NCBI RefSeq assembly: GCF_013155335.1
Contig: NZ_JABJQZ010000005.1
Coordinates: 248,001 to 312,000 of the forward strand
DNA length: 64,000 nucleotides
Direction: 5' to 3'
Source of the DNA: Nocardioides sp. zg-1230
GTDB taxonomy: Bacteria > Actinomycetota > Actinomycetes > Propionibacteriales > Nocardioidaceae
Positions 30,019-37,936 of the stretch are shown piece by piece. Below the pieces are notes generated by a model. That model was not told the DNA's origin. It worked only from the letters and a program-made list of their open reading frames with translations, and did no database searches. Within the stretch, counting starts at the first letter, position 1; each line of letters starts with the position of its first letter. A program made the translations under genes and the position numbers.

Positions 30019-30075
30019 GCCTCGATGGTGTGCCGACCCTGGGCCGGCGATCCAAGACCGATCCGGTGGCGGCCG

Positions 30076-30090
30076 ATACCGCGCCGGTAT
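30076..30090. promoter_or_regulatory. LysR-type T-N11-A box
   Basis: ATACC-GCGCC-GGTAT, perfect 5-bp arms with the T-N11-A pattern of LysR operators, centred in the gap between the divergent SDR and LysR genes. Confidence 0.6.
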
Positions 30091-30121
30091 GGGCGCAGGT
30101 CAGCGGCGTACGCTCGATGCC

Positions 30122-30967
30122 GTGGAGACCCGCGAGCTGCGCTACTTCGTCGCCGTCGCCGAGGAGGCCCACGTCGGACGGGCGGCCGAGCGGCTCGGCA
30201 TGGCGCAACCGCCCCTGTCACGGGCCATCGCGCAGCTCGAGCGCCGGCTCGGCGCCGACCTCTTCGTGCGTACGCCGCGGGGCATGGCGCTGACGAGCGT
30301 CGGCGAGACCCTCCTGCACGAGGGCCGCGCCGCGCTGGCCGCGGTCGACGCCGCCGAGCGGCGCACCCGCCGGGCCGCCGAGGCCCCCGGTCGCGCGCCC
30401 GTGGTGCTGACCGCCAAGGCGGGCGCCTCGAGCGAGCTGATGGCCAAGCTGCTCGATGCCTACGCGGCCGAGCCCGACGCCGTGACGGTCGACGTCGTGC
30501 TGAGTCCTCCGGGCCACCAGGCGCTGATGCTCCGCGACGGGCGCGCGGACGTCGCGATCCTGCACCGCCCCTTCGACGACACGAGCGGCTTCGACGTCGA
30601 CGAGCTGGCGACGGAGGGACAGGTGCTGATCCTGCCGAGCGGCCACCCGGCCAGCACGCGCCGCTCGATGACCGTCGCCGAGGCCGGAACGATCAGCGAC
30701 CTGCCGCTGCCTCGGTGGCCCCGCCTCGACGGGTCCTACCCCGACGGTCCCGGTCCGGAGCTGCGTGACCTGACGCAGGTGCTGCAGCTCGTCCGGCTCG
30801 GACGTGCGGCGGTCGTCCTGCCCGAGTCGGTCCGCGCCAACCTGCGCGACGGGCTCGCCGTCGTGCCCCTCTCGGACGCGCCGCGGGTCACGACGCTCAT
30901 CGCCTGGCCCGCGCACAGCACCTCGACCGGCGTCGCCGGTCTGGTGCGCGCTGCCGCGGCGCTCTGA
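30122..30967 (+). CDS. LysR-family transcriptional regulator
   Basis: 281 residues. The N-terminal winged HTH (about residues 1-60: ETRELRYFVAVAEEAHVGRA, MAQPPLSRAIAQLERRLG) is followed by a periplasmic-binding-like effector domain. I chose the GTG at 30122 because the conserved family start (ELRYFVAVAEE) follows directly; an ATG at 30089 would add 11 residues and overlap the operator box. It is divergent from the SDR gene, the usual LysR-target arrangement. The effector is unknown. Confidence 0.92.
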   Translation: METRELRYFVAVAEEAHVGRAAERLGMAQPPLSRAIAQLERRLGADLFVRTPRGMALTSVGETLLHEGRAALAAVDAAERRTRRAAEAPGRAPVVLTAKAGASSELMAKLLDAYAAEPDAVTVDVVLSPPGHQALMLRDGRADVAILHRPFDDTSGFDVDELATEGQVLILPSGHPASTRRSMTVAEAGTISDLPLPRWPRLDGSYPDGPGPELRDLTQVLQLVRLGRAAVVLPESVRANLRDGLAVVPLSDAPRVTTLIAWPAHSTSTGVAGLVRAAAAL

Positions 30968-30976
30968 GCCGCCCCG

Positions 30977-32281
30977 TCACCCGTGCGTGAGCCACCGGTT
31001 GTGCTCGGCCCGGCGCAGGAGGACCCGGCGCTCGCCCTCGTTGCGGGTGCGGGTCGCCGCCTCGGCGAAGCAGGCCGAGGCGCCGGCGTGGCGCCCGGCC
31101 CGTTCGAGCAGGTCGCCGCGCACGCTGGGCAGGAGCGGGGAGTCGGCGAGCGAGTCGGGATCGATCGCATCAAGCACGGCGAGACCCGCTGCCGCGCCGT
31201 ACGCCCGTCCGTGGGCGACGGCGCGGTTGACCTCGACGACCGGGCCGGGTGCGGCCCCGGCCAGGACGTTGTACAACGCCGCGATGCGCACCCAGTCGGT
31301 GTCCTCGATCCGCGTCGCGGTGGCGTGCTCGGCGGCGATGGAGGCCTGGAGGAAGTAGCGGCCGACGGGCCGGCCGCGGGAGGCGAGGACGGAGGCCGCC
31401 CGTAGCGCCGCCAGACCGCGCCGGATCATCAGCTGGTCCCACGACGTGCGGTCCTGCGCCTCGAGCAGCACCGGGGTGCCGTCCGGGGAGAGACGGGCCG
31501 CGGTCCGGGAGCCCTGCAGCTCCAGCAGCGCCTGCAGCCCCAGCACCTCGGGTTCGTCCGGCGCGAGTCCGGCGAGCATGCGGGCCAGCCGGGTCGCCTC
31601 GGCGGTGAGGTCGGGACGCATCCAGTCCTCGCCCGCCGTGACGGCGTAGCCCTCGTTGAAGACCAGGTAGACCACCGCCATCACGTCGTCGAGACGGGCG
31701 GTCCGCTCCTCTCCCGTGGGCATCTCGAGCTCCGCCCCGGCGGACGTCAGCGTCCGCTTCGCCCGTGAGATGCGCTGACCCATCGTGGACTCCGAGGTGA
31801 GGAACGCACGCGCGATCTCGGCGGTCGTGAGGCCGCCGACCAGCCGCAGGGTGAGCGCCGCCCGCGACTCGGGGCTCAGCGAGGGGTGACAGGTCAGGAA
31901 GACCAGCCGCAGGACGTCGTCCTCGATGTGCTCCACCTGGTCGTCGAGGTCGGGCATGCCTGCCTCCTCCGGGCCTCCTCGGCCGAGGCCGTGCTCGAGC
32001 TCGGCGACCTTGCGGCGCAGCGTGTCGGCGCGGCGGAAGTGGTCGACGCCGCGGCGCTTCGCCGTCGTCATCAGCCACGCCGAGGGGTTCTCCGGGATCC
32101 CGGAGACCGGCCACTGCTCCAGGGCCGCCACGAGGGCGTCCTGGGCGAGGTCCTCGGCGAGGTCGACGTCGCGGGTCATCCGGGCGAGCGCGCCGACGAG
32201 GCGGGCCGACTCGGCCCGCCACGTCGCGATCACGGCCTCCGTCGGTTCCGAGGGGCCGTCGTACGTCGTCCCTGCCGGCAC
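30977..32281 (-). CDS. ECF sigma factor, ECF42-type with C-terminal extension
   Basis: 434 residues, more than twice a normal ECF sigma. Region 2 (about 20-95, DVDLAEDLAQDALVAALEQW) and region 4 (about 130-190, LTTAEIARAFLTSESTMGQ) are followed by a roughly 200-residue helical TPR-like extension that replaces an anti-sigma factor in this group. The partner DGPF/YCII protein gene lies directly upstream (23-nt gap), the defining context of ECF42. Members are linked to stress responses, but inputs are poorly known. Likely cotranscribed with the DGPF gene from the TGTCGA-N17-CGAC promoter match at 32725-32751, giving autoregulation. Confidence 0.92.
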   Translation of the reverse strand: MPAGTTYDGPSEPTEAVIATWRAESARLVGALARMTRDVDLAEDLAQDALVAALEQWPVSGIPENPSAWLMTTAKRRGVDHFRRADTLRRKVAELEHGLGRGGPEEAGMPDLDDQVEHIEDDVLRLVFLTCHPSLSPESRAALTLRLVGGLTTAEIARAFLTSESTMGQRISRAKRTLTSAGAELEMPTGEERTARLDDVMAVVYLVFNEGYAVTAGEDWMRPDLTAEATRLARMLAGLAPDEPEVLGLQALLELQGSRTAARLSPDGTPVLLEAQDRTSWDQLMIRRGLAALRAASVLASRGRPVGRYFLQASIAAEHATATRIEDTDWVRIAALYNVLAGAAPGPVVEVNRAVAHGRAYGAAAGLAVLDAIDPDSLADSPLLPSVRGDLLERAGRHAGASACFAEAATRTRNEGERRVLLRRAEHNRWLTHG

Positions 32282-32304
32282 GTGGCCAGCGTAGTGAGCC
32301 GACG

Positions 32305-32679
32305 TCAGTCGCCGGGCGCCTCAGGTCCCTCGGACACCTGGCGCAGCGTCGAGACGACGGTGGCCTCGGGCCAGTGCTTGGCGTGCAGCTCCGCGAAGAG
32401 CCGCTGGTCGGCCACGGCCTCCTCGAGGTCGGCGTACTCCATCAGCGACCAGCCGCCCACGACCTCCTTGCCCTCGGCGTAGGGACCGTCCACTCGGGTC
32501 ACCTCGCCCTGGCGCACGACGAAGTTGACGGCGTCCTCGATGCCGAAGAGCCCGCCGCCGTCGAGGAACGAGCCGTTGGCGGCCCGTTCTCCGATGAAGA
32601 CGTCCATCGCGTCGAACAGCGACTGCGGCGGCATGCCGATGTTCTCTTCCATCCTGACGAATCCCATGAAGCGCGGCAT
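32305..32679 (-). CDS. YCII-related (DGPF-motif) protein
   Basis: 124 residues, ferredoxin-like alpha/beta YCII fold. The family motif appears as DGPYAEGKEVVGG at about residues 65-77. AGGAGGA lies 9 nt before the ATG, a strong ribosome site. Genes of this type travel with ECF42 sigma factors and are their main known targets; molecular activity is unknown. The protein is likely cytosolic. Confidence 0.92.
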   Translation of the reverse strand: MPRFMGFVRMEENIGMPPQSLFDAMDVFIGERAANGSFLDGGGLFGIEDAVNFVVRQGEVTRVDGPYAEGKEVVGGWSLMEYADLEEAVADQRLFAELHAKHWPEATVVSTLRQVSEGPEAPGD

Positions 32680-32724
32680 CGTGATCGTTCCTCCTGTGTG
32701 CGGTGGGTGGGTTCTCGCACGTAC

Positions 32725-32751
32725 GTCGAACGGGCGTGACGCGCTTCGACA
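32725..32751 (-). promoter_or_regulatory. Candidate ECF42 promoter
   Basis: On the minus strand TGTCGA (32751-32746), 17 nt, CGAC (32728-32725), 45 nt before the DGPF gene start. From memory, ECF42 sigma factors recognise TGTCGA at -35 and CGA/TC at -10, which this fits. Confidence 0.55.
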
Positions 32752-32797
32752 TCGACCTGCTGCCCTTTTCGGACATCCTTCAGCGACCGGCGCCCAC

Positions 32798-32833
32798 TTG
32801 CCACCCCTTCTTGTCACCCCTTCTTGCCACCCC
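32798..32833. repeat. 13-bp tandem repeat, about 2.8 copies
   Basis: TTGCCACCCCTTC, TTGTCACCCCTTC, TTGCCACCCC in direct succession, ending 16 nt before the PQQ-dehydrogenase ATG. Candidate operator array or slippage-prone leader. Confidence 0.75.
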
Positions 32834-32849
32834 CGCGCACCATGGAGGC

Positions 32850-33998
32850 ATGAAATCCCTCGCCCCCGCGCTCGCCGGGCTGCTCGCCGTGCTGGCCACG
32901 GCCTGCTCGGGTGACACCGCGGCGTCCGGCTCGCTCGGTCCCGCGACGGGGGCGGACGACGACGACTGGCCCTTCGCCGTCGAGGAGGTCGACCGGTTCG
33001 GCGAGCCGTGGGCGATGGCGTTCCTGCCCGACACCGGTGACCTGCTGGTCACCGAGCGCAGCGGCACGCTCCACCTCCGTGACGCGGACAGCGGCGAGCT
33101 CGCCGAGGTCGCCGGCGTGCCCCCGGTGGTCGACGCCGGGCAGGGCGGGCTGGGCGACGTCGTGCCCGCGCCGTCGTACGAGCAGGACGGGCTCGTCTAC
33201 CTCAGCTGGGTCGAGGCGGGCGACGGGGGCACGGGAGCCGTCGTGGGACGCGCCCGGCTCGACGCGGACGCACCGCGGCTCGAGGACCTCGAGGTCGTGT
33301 GGCGGCAGACGCCCAAGGTCGCCGGTGACGGCCACTTCAGCCACCGCATCGCCTTCTCGCCCGACGGCCAGCGCCTCTTCGTCTCCTCCGGCGACCGGCA
33401 GCTCGGCGCGCCGGCCCAGGACACGTCCAACACCCTCGGCACGATCGTGCGGGTCACGTCCGACGGCGAGCCGGCCCCCGGGAACCCGCTCGCCGACGAC
33501 GGCGGGGCGAGCGCGGAGATCTGGAGCTGGGGCCACCGCAACCCGCTCGGGCTCGAGTTCGCGGCCGACGGCACGCTCTGGTCCTCGGAGATGGGGCCCG
33601 AGGGCGGCGACGAGCTCAACGTGATCGAGCCCGGGTCGAACTACGGCTGGCCGGAGGTGTCCGACGGGAGCGACTACGGCGGCGGGGAGATCCCCGACCA
33701 CGCCGACGGCGACGGGTACGCCGCTCCCGCCCGGTCGTGGAACCCGAGCATCTCGCCGGGCAGCCTGATGCTCTACGACGGCGAGATGTTCGAGGACTGG
33801 CGGGGCGACGCCTTCCTGGGCGCACTGTCAGGCGAGGCGCTGGTCCGCGTCGAACTCGACGGCTCGACCGCCGGTGAGACGGAGGTCTTCGACATGGGTG
33901 CCCGCATCCGGGCGGTCGAGGAGGGCCCCGACGGGGCGATCTGGGTCCTCGAGGACGAGGGTGCGGGCCGGCTGCTGCGGCTGACCCCGGCCGGGTAG
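32850..33998 (+). CDS. PQQ-dependent aldose sugar dehydrogenase-like lipoprotein
   Basis: 382 residues. The N-terminus (MKSLAPALAGLLAVLATAC) reads as a lipoprotein signal peptide with the lipidated Cys in ATAC-SGD; the lipobox is imperfect. The rest is a six-bladed beta propeller of the GSDH (soluble glucose/sorbosone dehydrogenase) family, with GEPWAMAFLPDTGDLLVTER, HFSHRIAFSPDG, GHRNPLGLEF and EMGPEGGDELNVI. Family enzymes oxidise aldoses using PQQ and Ca2+ outside the membrane. No PQQ biosynthesis genes are in view. GGAGG lies unusually close to the ATG. Divergent from the ECF42 pair. Confidence 0.9.
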   Translation: MKSLAPALAGLLAVLATACSGDTAASGSLGPATGADDDDWPFAVEEVDRFGEPWAMAFLPDTGDLLVTERSGTLHLRDADSGELAEVAGVPPVVDAGQGGLGDVVPAPSYEQDGLVYLSWVEAGDGGTGAVVGRARLDADAPRLEDLEVVWRQTPKVAGDGHFSHRIAFSPDGQRLFVSSGDRQLGAPAQDTSNTLGTIVRVTSDGEPAPGNPLADDGGASAEIWSWGHRNPLGLEFAADGTLWSSEMGPEGGDELNVIEPGSNYGWPEVSDGSDYGGGEIPDHADGDGYAAPARSWNPSISPGSLMLYDGEMFEDWRGDAFLGALSGEALVRVELDGSTAGETEVFDMGARIRAVEEGPDGAIWVLEDEGAGRLLRLTPAG

Positions 33999-34100
33999 GG
34001 CGGCTCTCCACAGATCGTCCGGCGGCGGTTTCCGGCCGACGCCGCCCGGGCACCTGACCGACCAGGCGCACCACGGCGCCGACGGGGGCAGGAGAGCCAC

Positions 34101-34550
34101 ATGTACGGAGACACCGCGGCCATCCGCAGGCTCGCCGACCGGATGGGCGAGCAGGGCGACGAGCTGCGCCGCGACGCCGACCGGCTGGTCAGCGCTGCCC
34201 AGCAGGTGCTGTGGGAGGGCCGGGCCGCCCAGGCGATGCGCGAGCGGACGGCGGCACGCGCCGTCGCCCTGCGTCGTACGGCCGATCAGCACGATGACGC
34301 CGCCCAGGCGCTGCGCCGCCATGCCGACGAGGTCGACCGTCTGAAGGACCTCATCCGCCACATCGCCCGCCGGGTCCGCGGCCTCGTCGAGGACGCCCGG
34401 TCCCGCTTGGGCGACGTCGCCGACCGGGCCGTCGACCTCGCGCGGCGCATCGCGCCCGACCCCGTCGACGAGGTGTTGGCGGCGTTCCGACCACCGCCGG
34501 AGGGTCACCGGGACTGGCTCGAGGTGCGGGTCCCCGGTGGTGCCCGGTGA
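34101..34550 (+). CDS. WXG100-like helical protein
   Basis: 149 residues, nearly all alpha-helical and charged. A helix-turn-helix hairpin carries W-x-G as LWEGRAAQAM at about residues 37-46, the hallmark turn of WXG100 (EsxA-like) proteins, followed by a longer helical region and a short C-terminal tail. No signal peptide and no YxxxD/E tail motif are visible. An AGGAGAG ribosome site precedes the ATG. The stop overlaps the next gene start (GTGA), and the three genes 34101-36930 form one operon. By family, such proteins are secreted by, or shuttle cargo to, type VII secretion systems; no T7SS core gene lies in the window. Confidence 0.75.
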   Translation: MYGDTAAIRRLADRMGEQGDELRRDADRLVSAAQQVLWEGRAAQAMRERTAARAVALRRTADQHDDAAQALRRHADEVDRLKDLIRHIARRVRGLVEDARSRLGDVADRAVDLARRIAPDPVDEVLAAFRPPPEGHRDWLEVRVPGGAR

Positions 34551-35488
34551 GCGCCGTCGTCCTCGACCGCGACGGGCGCGAGGTCCAGCGGCCCTCCACG
34601 CCGCCGCGCCGGGTACGACTCCCGCGTGCGGCGGTCGACCGGCTCGCCGAGCTGGTCGGCGCACCGTCGCCCGCGACGCAGCTGTCCTCCCGCCGTGCGA
34701 CCCCGGGGAAGAGCGATCGGCTCGCGACGCCCGGGCGGGGCAGCGGGTCGTCACCGACCCCGGACGAGGGCGTCGACGGCGTCCTGGCCGCCGCCGGACT
34801 GGCCGAGTCGGGCGTGCCCACCGACCAGGGACGGGCCGTGCTCGCCGTGTGGCGCGCACCCACCCTGGCGATCGAGCTCGAGGTGCTCGTCGAGCTCCGC
34901 AGCGGCGCGGTGCGGGTGCGCAGCCGGCAGTGCGCCCTTGCCGGCTGGGTGGTCTGCCTGTCGACCGCCGACGGTCACCACTTCGAGCTCAGCCGGCTCG
35001 CGGCCGACGCCTGGTGGCTCGAGGTCGCCCGCGCCGCCCACGTCGACATCCGCACGCTCCGACCCGTGCCCGCCGCGGAGGCGGTCCCGGACGTCGTCGA
35101 GACCCCCTGGGAGCTCCTGCTCGCCACCGGGGAGGCCGTCCGGAGCCGACGCCACGACCTCCTCGACCAGCTGGTGGAGGACCACTCCGGGACGACGCTG
35201 GCCGGCGGCTCGACCGACGGACTCCGCACGGCCGACGACATCGACGTACGGCGCTGGCACGAGCGTCTCGAGAGCGCGTCGTGCGGCCGCCTGCACGCTG
35301 CCGTCATGGGCCGCAGCGGACCGGGACGACCCGGCGCGGGCGTCGTGGAGTGGGTGCTGCTGCACGACGGGTGGCGGTCGCTGACGCCGTTCAGCCGCGA
35401 CGGGCGGGCCATGGTCCGTGTCCAGCGCAGGGAGCCGGCCGACCTGCCCGGGGAGCTGGCCGTGCGCGCGGCAGGAGTGACGTCGTGA
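34547..35488 (+). CDS. EspG-like ESX-associated protein (tentative)
   Basis: 313 residues, soluble, alternating strands and helices with no catalytic motif I can identify. Features: an Arg/Pro-rich start (RRVRLPRAAVDRLAELVG), a Ser/Gly/Thr-rich linker (about 45-75), then VLAVWRAPTLAIELEVLVEL and SLTPFSRDGRAMVRVQRREP. The overall length and beta-rich layout recall EspG chaperones of mycobacterial ESX loci, and the place between a WXG100-like gene and a putative effector fits a chaperone. Sequence similarity is weak by eye, so treat the name as a hypothesis. GTG start overlaps the preceding stop by 4 nt; its stop overlaps the next start by 4 nt. Confidence 0.6.
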   Translation: MSAVVLDRDGREVQRPSTPPRRVRLPRAAVDRLAELVGAPSPATQLSSRRATPGKSDRLATPGRGSGSSPTPDEGVDGVLAAAGLAESGVPTDQGRAVLAVWRAPTLAIELEVLVELRSGAVRVRSRQCALAGWVVCLSTADGHHFELSRLAADAWWLEVARAAHVDIRTLRPVPAAEAVPDVVETPWELLLATGEAVRSRRHDLLDQLVEDHSGTTLAGGSTDGLRTADDIDVRRWHERLESASCGRLHAAVMGRSGPGRPGAGVVEWVLLHDGWRSLTPFSRDGRAMVRVQRREPADLPGELAVRAAGVTS

Positions 35489-36930
35489 GCGGCGGAACCC
35501 TGCCCCCCATCGAGTCGGTGTCGGGCGGCTCCCACGGCGTCCGGGCGGGCTACGCGCAGATGCGCGCCCTCGCCTCCCGCATCGAACGACAGGCCGGCGA
35601 CCTCGCCGAGATGGCCGGTCTGGGCGCCCGCGTGATGGCCGACGGTGACCTCCTCGAGTCGTCGGTCCTGTCGCCGTTGACCTTCGCCGACGCGCAGGTG
35701 CAGGTACTCGACGCCACCGCCGGTGCCGACGGGCTGGCCGTCCGGGCAGTGGGCCTCGAGGCCGACGCGCTGGGCGTCCGCGCGGTGGTTGCGGCGTTCG
35801 AGGCCAGCGATGCCCTCGCGTGGCACCTCGGCGAGACCATCGACAGCACCCTCGGTCGCGTCACGGGCCGCGCCCTCGCACCGGCGCTCCCGGCGCTGCT
35901 CGTGGCAGGCGGTCTCACCTACGCCTGGTGGTCGACGGCGTCCGTCGAGGAGCAGGCCGCCCTGGGCGACGAGCTGGCTGACGACGTCGGCCGGCTCGTG
36001 CACGACCACCCCGCGCTCGCGCAGCACCTCGTCAACAGCGGTGGCGGGCTCGTCGACGGCCTGACCGGCGGGCTGCTCACCGGCACCGGGCTGCTCGACG
36101 GCGGCGGTCCGATCGAGCGCGCGAGCACCAACGACGCGGCCCGGCTGATGGCCCTGCTCCTCGGCAACGACACCGAGTTCACCGTCGAGCGCATCGACGG
36201 CGTCGACCCGTCGCCCGTCCAGCGCCGCGCGCCCGGGTCGCTGGAGGACCTGATGGTCTCGCTCGACGACACCCACCTGCTGGACCGGACCGATCCCGAC
36301 CGCCACGGCGCGATCCAGGTCCAGCGGATCGTCGACGAGCATGGCGAGCGCTCCATCGTCTACCTGCCCGGCACCGACGACATGAGCCCCGTCGGCCGCG
36401 ACGGCGGACCCGTGCGCGACATGGAGACCAACTTCCAGCTCATCGGCGGGCTCGACTCCGCCTACGGACGCGGCATCCAGCAGGCGATGCTCGACGCCGG
36501 TCTCGAGGGCCAGGACGTGATGCTCGTCGGGCACTCGCAGGGCGGCATGGTCGCGACGGCGCTCGCGGCCGACCCCGGCTTCACCCGTCACTTCGACGTC
36601 CGGCACGTCGTCACCGCCGGGTCGCCGACCGCGCAGGTTCCCGACCTGCCGGCGGGCACGAGCGCGATCCACCTCGAGAACCGCGGGGACGCCGTGCCGC
36701 TGCTCGACGGCGAGGACAACCCCGACCAGCCCCACCGCACGACGGTGTCGTTCGACGCAGGCAGCCACGACGTCGTGGACAACCACGCGCTCGACCACTA
36801 CATCAGCGGCGCGGCGGCCGCCGACGCGTCGACCAACGGCTCGATCCGTGACCAGGTCGAGCGGATGCGCGACGACGGCTTCCTCGGCACGGGGTCGGCA
36901 CGGGTCCAGACCTTCGTCATCACCCGGTGA
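35485..36930 (+). CDS. Alpha/beta hydrolase (lipase-like), candidate T7SS cargo
   Basis: 481 residues. The N-terminal half (to about 150) is helical like WXG/LXG domains, begins GGTLPPIESVSGGSHG, and includes a hydrophobic stretch (ALAPALPALLVAGGLTYAWW, about 132-151). The C-terminal half is an alpha/beta hydrolase: nucleophile elbow VGHSQGGM (GxSxG, about residue 350), with candidate acid Asp in ENRGDAVPLL and His in VDNHALDHY. No signal peptide. A helical N-domain fused to a hydrolase in an operon with WXG100-like and EspG-like genes suggests an effector loaded into a type VII machine. Substrate could be lipid or ester; not determined. Confidence 0.75.
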   Translation: MSGGTLPPIESVSGGSHGVRAGYAQMRALASRIERQAGDLAEMAGLGARVMADGDLLESSVLSPLTFADAQVQVLDATAGADGLAVRAVGLEADALGVRAVVAAFEASDALAWHLGETIDSTLGRVTGRALAPALPALLVAGGLTYAWWSTASVEEQAALGDELADDVGRLVHDHPALAQHLVNSGGGLVDGLTGGLLTGTGLLDGGGPIERASTNDAARLMALLLGNDTEFTVERIDGVDPSPVQRRAPGSLEDLMVSLDDTHLLDRTDPDRHGAIQVQRIVDEHGERSIVYLPGTDDMSPVGRDGGPVRDMETNFQLIGGLDSAYGRGIQQAMLDAGLEGQDVMLVGHSQGGMVATALAADPGFTRHFDVRHVVTAGSPTAQVPDLPAGTSAIHLENRGDAVPLLDGEDNPDQPHRTTVSFDAGSHDVVDNHALDHYISGAAAADASTNGSIRDQVERMRDDGFLGTGSARVQTFVITR

Positions 36931-36995
36931 CGTGACCCGGCCCCGTCGATCCGGACGTGCCCCGTCCGTCATGGTGGTGAGGTCAGCGGATGATC

Positions 36996-37001
36996 TAGGG
37001 T
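36996..37001 (+). promoter_or_regulatory. -10 element of ABC exporter operon
   Basis: TAGGGT, 8 nt before the GTG at 37010, the same arrangement as at ftsK; supports a leaderless transcript and this start choice. Confidence 0.45.
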
Positions 37002-37009
37002 CGACGCCC

Positions 37010-37936
37010 GTGACAGAAGCCATGATCTCGGCACGGGGACTGCGCAAGTCGTTCGGCGACTTCGAGGCCGTCAAGGGCATCGACGTCGAGGTGCGCAAGG
37101 GCGAGGCCTTCGGGTTCCTCGGCCCCAACGGCGCCGGCAAGTCGAGCACCATGCGGATGATCGCGTCGGTGAGCCCCGTGAGCGGCGGCGAGCTGCGGAT
37201 CCTCGGGATGGACCCGGCCACCGACGGCCCCGCCATCCGCGGCCGCCTCGGCGTATGCCCGCAGGAGGACACGCTCGACAACGAGCTCAACGTCTTCGAC
37301 AACCTCTACATCTACGGCCGCTACTTCGGCATCGACCGCGCCACGTGCCGCGAGCGCGCCCGGGAGCTGCTCGAGTTCGCGCAGATCACCGAGAAGGCCA
37401 AGGCCAAGGTCGAGGACCTGTCGGGCGGCATGAAGCGCCGCCTCACCATCGCCCGCAGCCTGATCAACAACCCCGACCTGCTGCTGCTCGACGAGCCGAC
37501 CACCGGCCTCGACCCGCAGGCCCGCCACGTCCTGTGGGACCAGCTCTTTCGGCTCAAGCAGGCGGGGGTCACCCTCGTCATCACCACCCACTACATGGAC
37601 GAGGCCGAGCAGCTGTGCGACCGCCTGGTCGTGATGGACAAGGGCCGCATCGCCGCCGAGGGGTCCCCGCGCGAGCTCATCGACGCCCACTCGACACGTG
37701 AGGTCGCCGAGCTCCGCTTCGGCGTCGGGGAGCACGAGGCGCTCGCCGAGAAGATCGAGGACCTCGGCGAGCGCGTCGAGGTGCTGCCCGACCGGCTCCT
37801 CGTCTACAGCGACCACGGTGAGGACGTCGTGACGGCCGTCCTCGACCGGGGGCTGCACCCGATCGCCACGCTCGTGCGCCGCTCCACCCTCGAGGACGTC
37901 TTCCTGCGCCTCACCGGCCGCAGCCTGGCGGACTGA
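37010..37936 (+). CDS. ABC-2 exporter ATP-binding protein (NodI/DrrA-type)
   Basis: 308-residue ATPase energising the two permeases that follow. Walker A GPNGAGKSS (about residues 44-52), signature LSGGMKRRL, Walker B LLLLDEPTTGLDP, H-loop ITTHYMDEA. The C-terminal about 80 residues form the extension typical of drug/polysaccharide ABC-2 ATPases. The GTG at 37010 was chosen because of the TAGGGT element 8 nt upstream; an ATG at 37022 is the alternative. The stop shares one base with the next start. Confidence 0.93.
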   Translation: MTEAMISARGLRKSFGDFEAVKGIDVEVRKGEAFGFLGPNGAGKSSTMRMIASVSPVSGGELRILGMDPATDGPAIRGRLGVCPQEDTLDNELNVFDNLYIYGRYFGIDRATCRERARELLEFAQITEKAKAKVEDLSGGMKRRLTIARSLINNPDLLLLDEPTTGLDPQARHVLWDQLFRLKQAGVTLVITTHYMDEAEQLCDRLVVMDKGRIAAEGSPRELIDAHSTREVAELRFGVGEHEALAEKIEDLGERVEVLPDRLLVYSDHGEDVVTAVLDRGLHPIATLVRRSTLEDVFLRLTGRSLAD

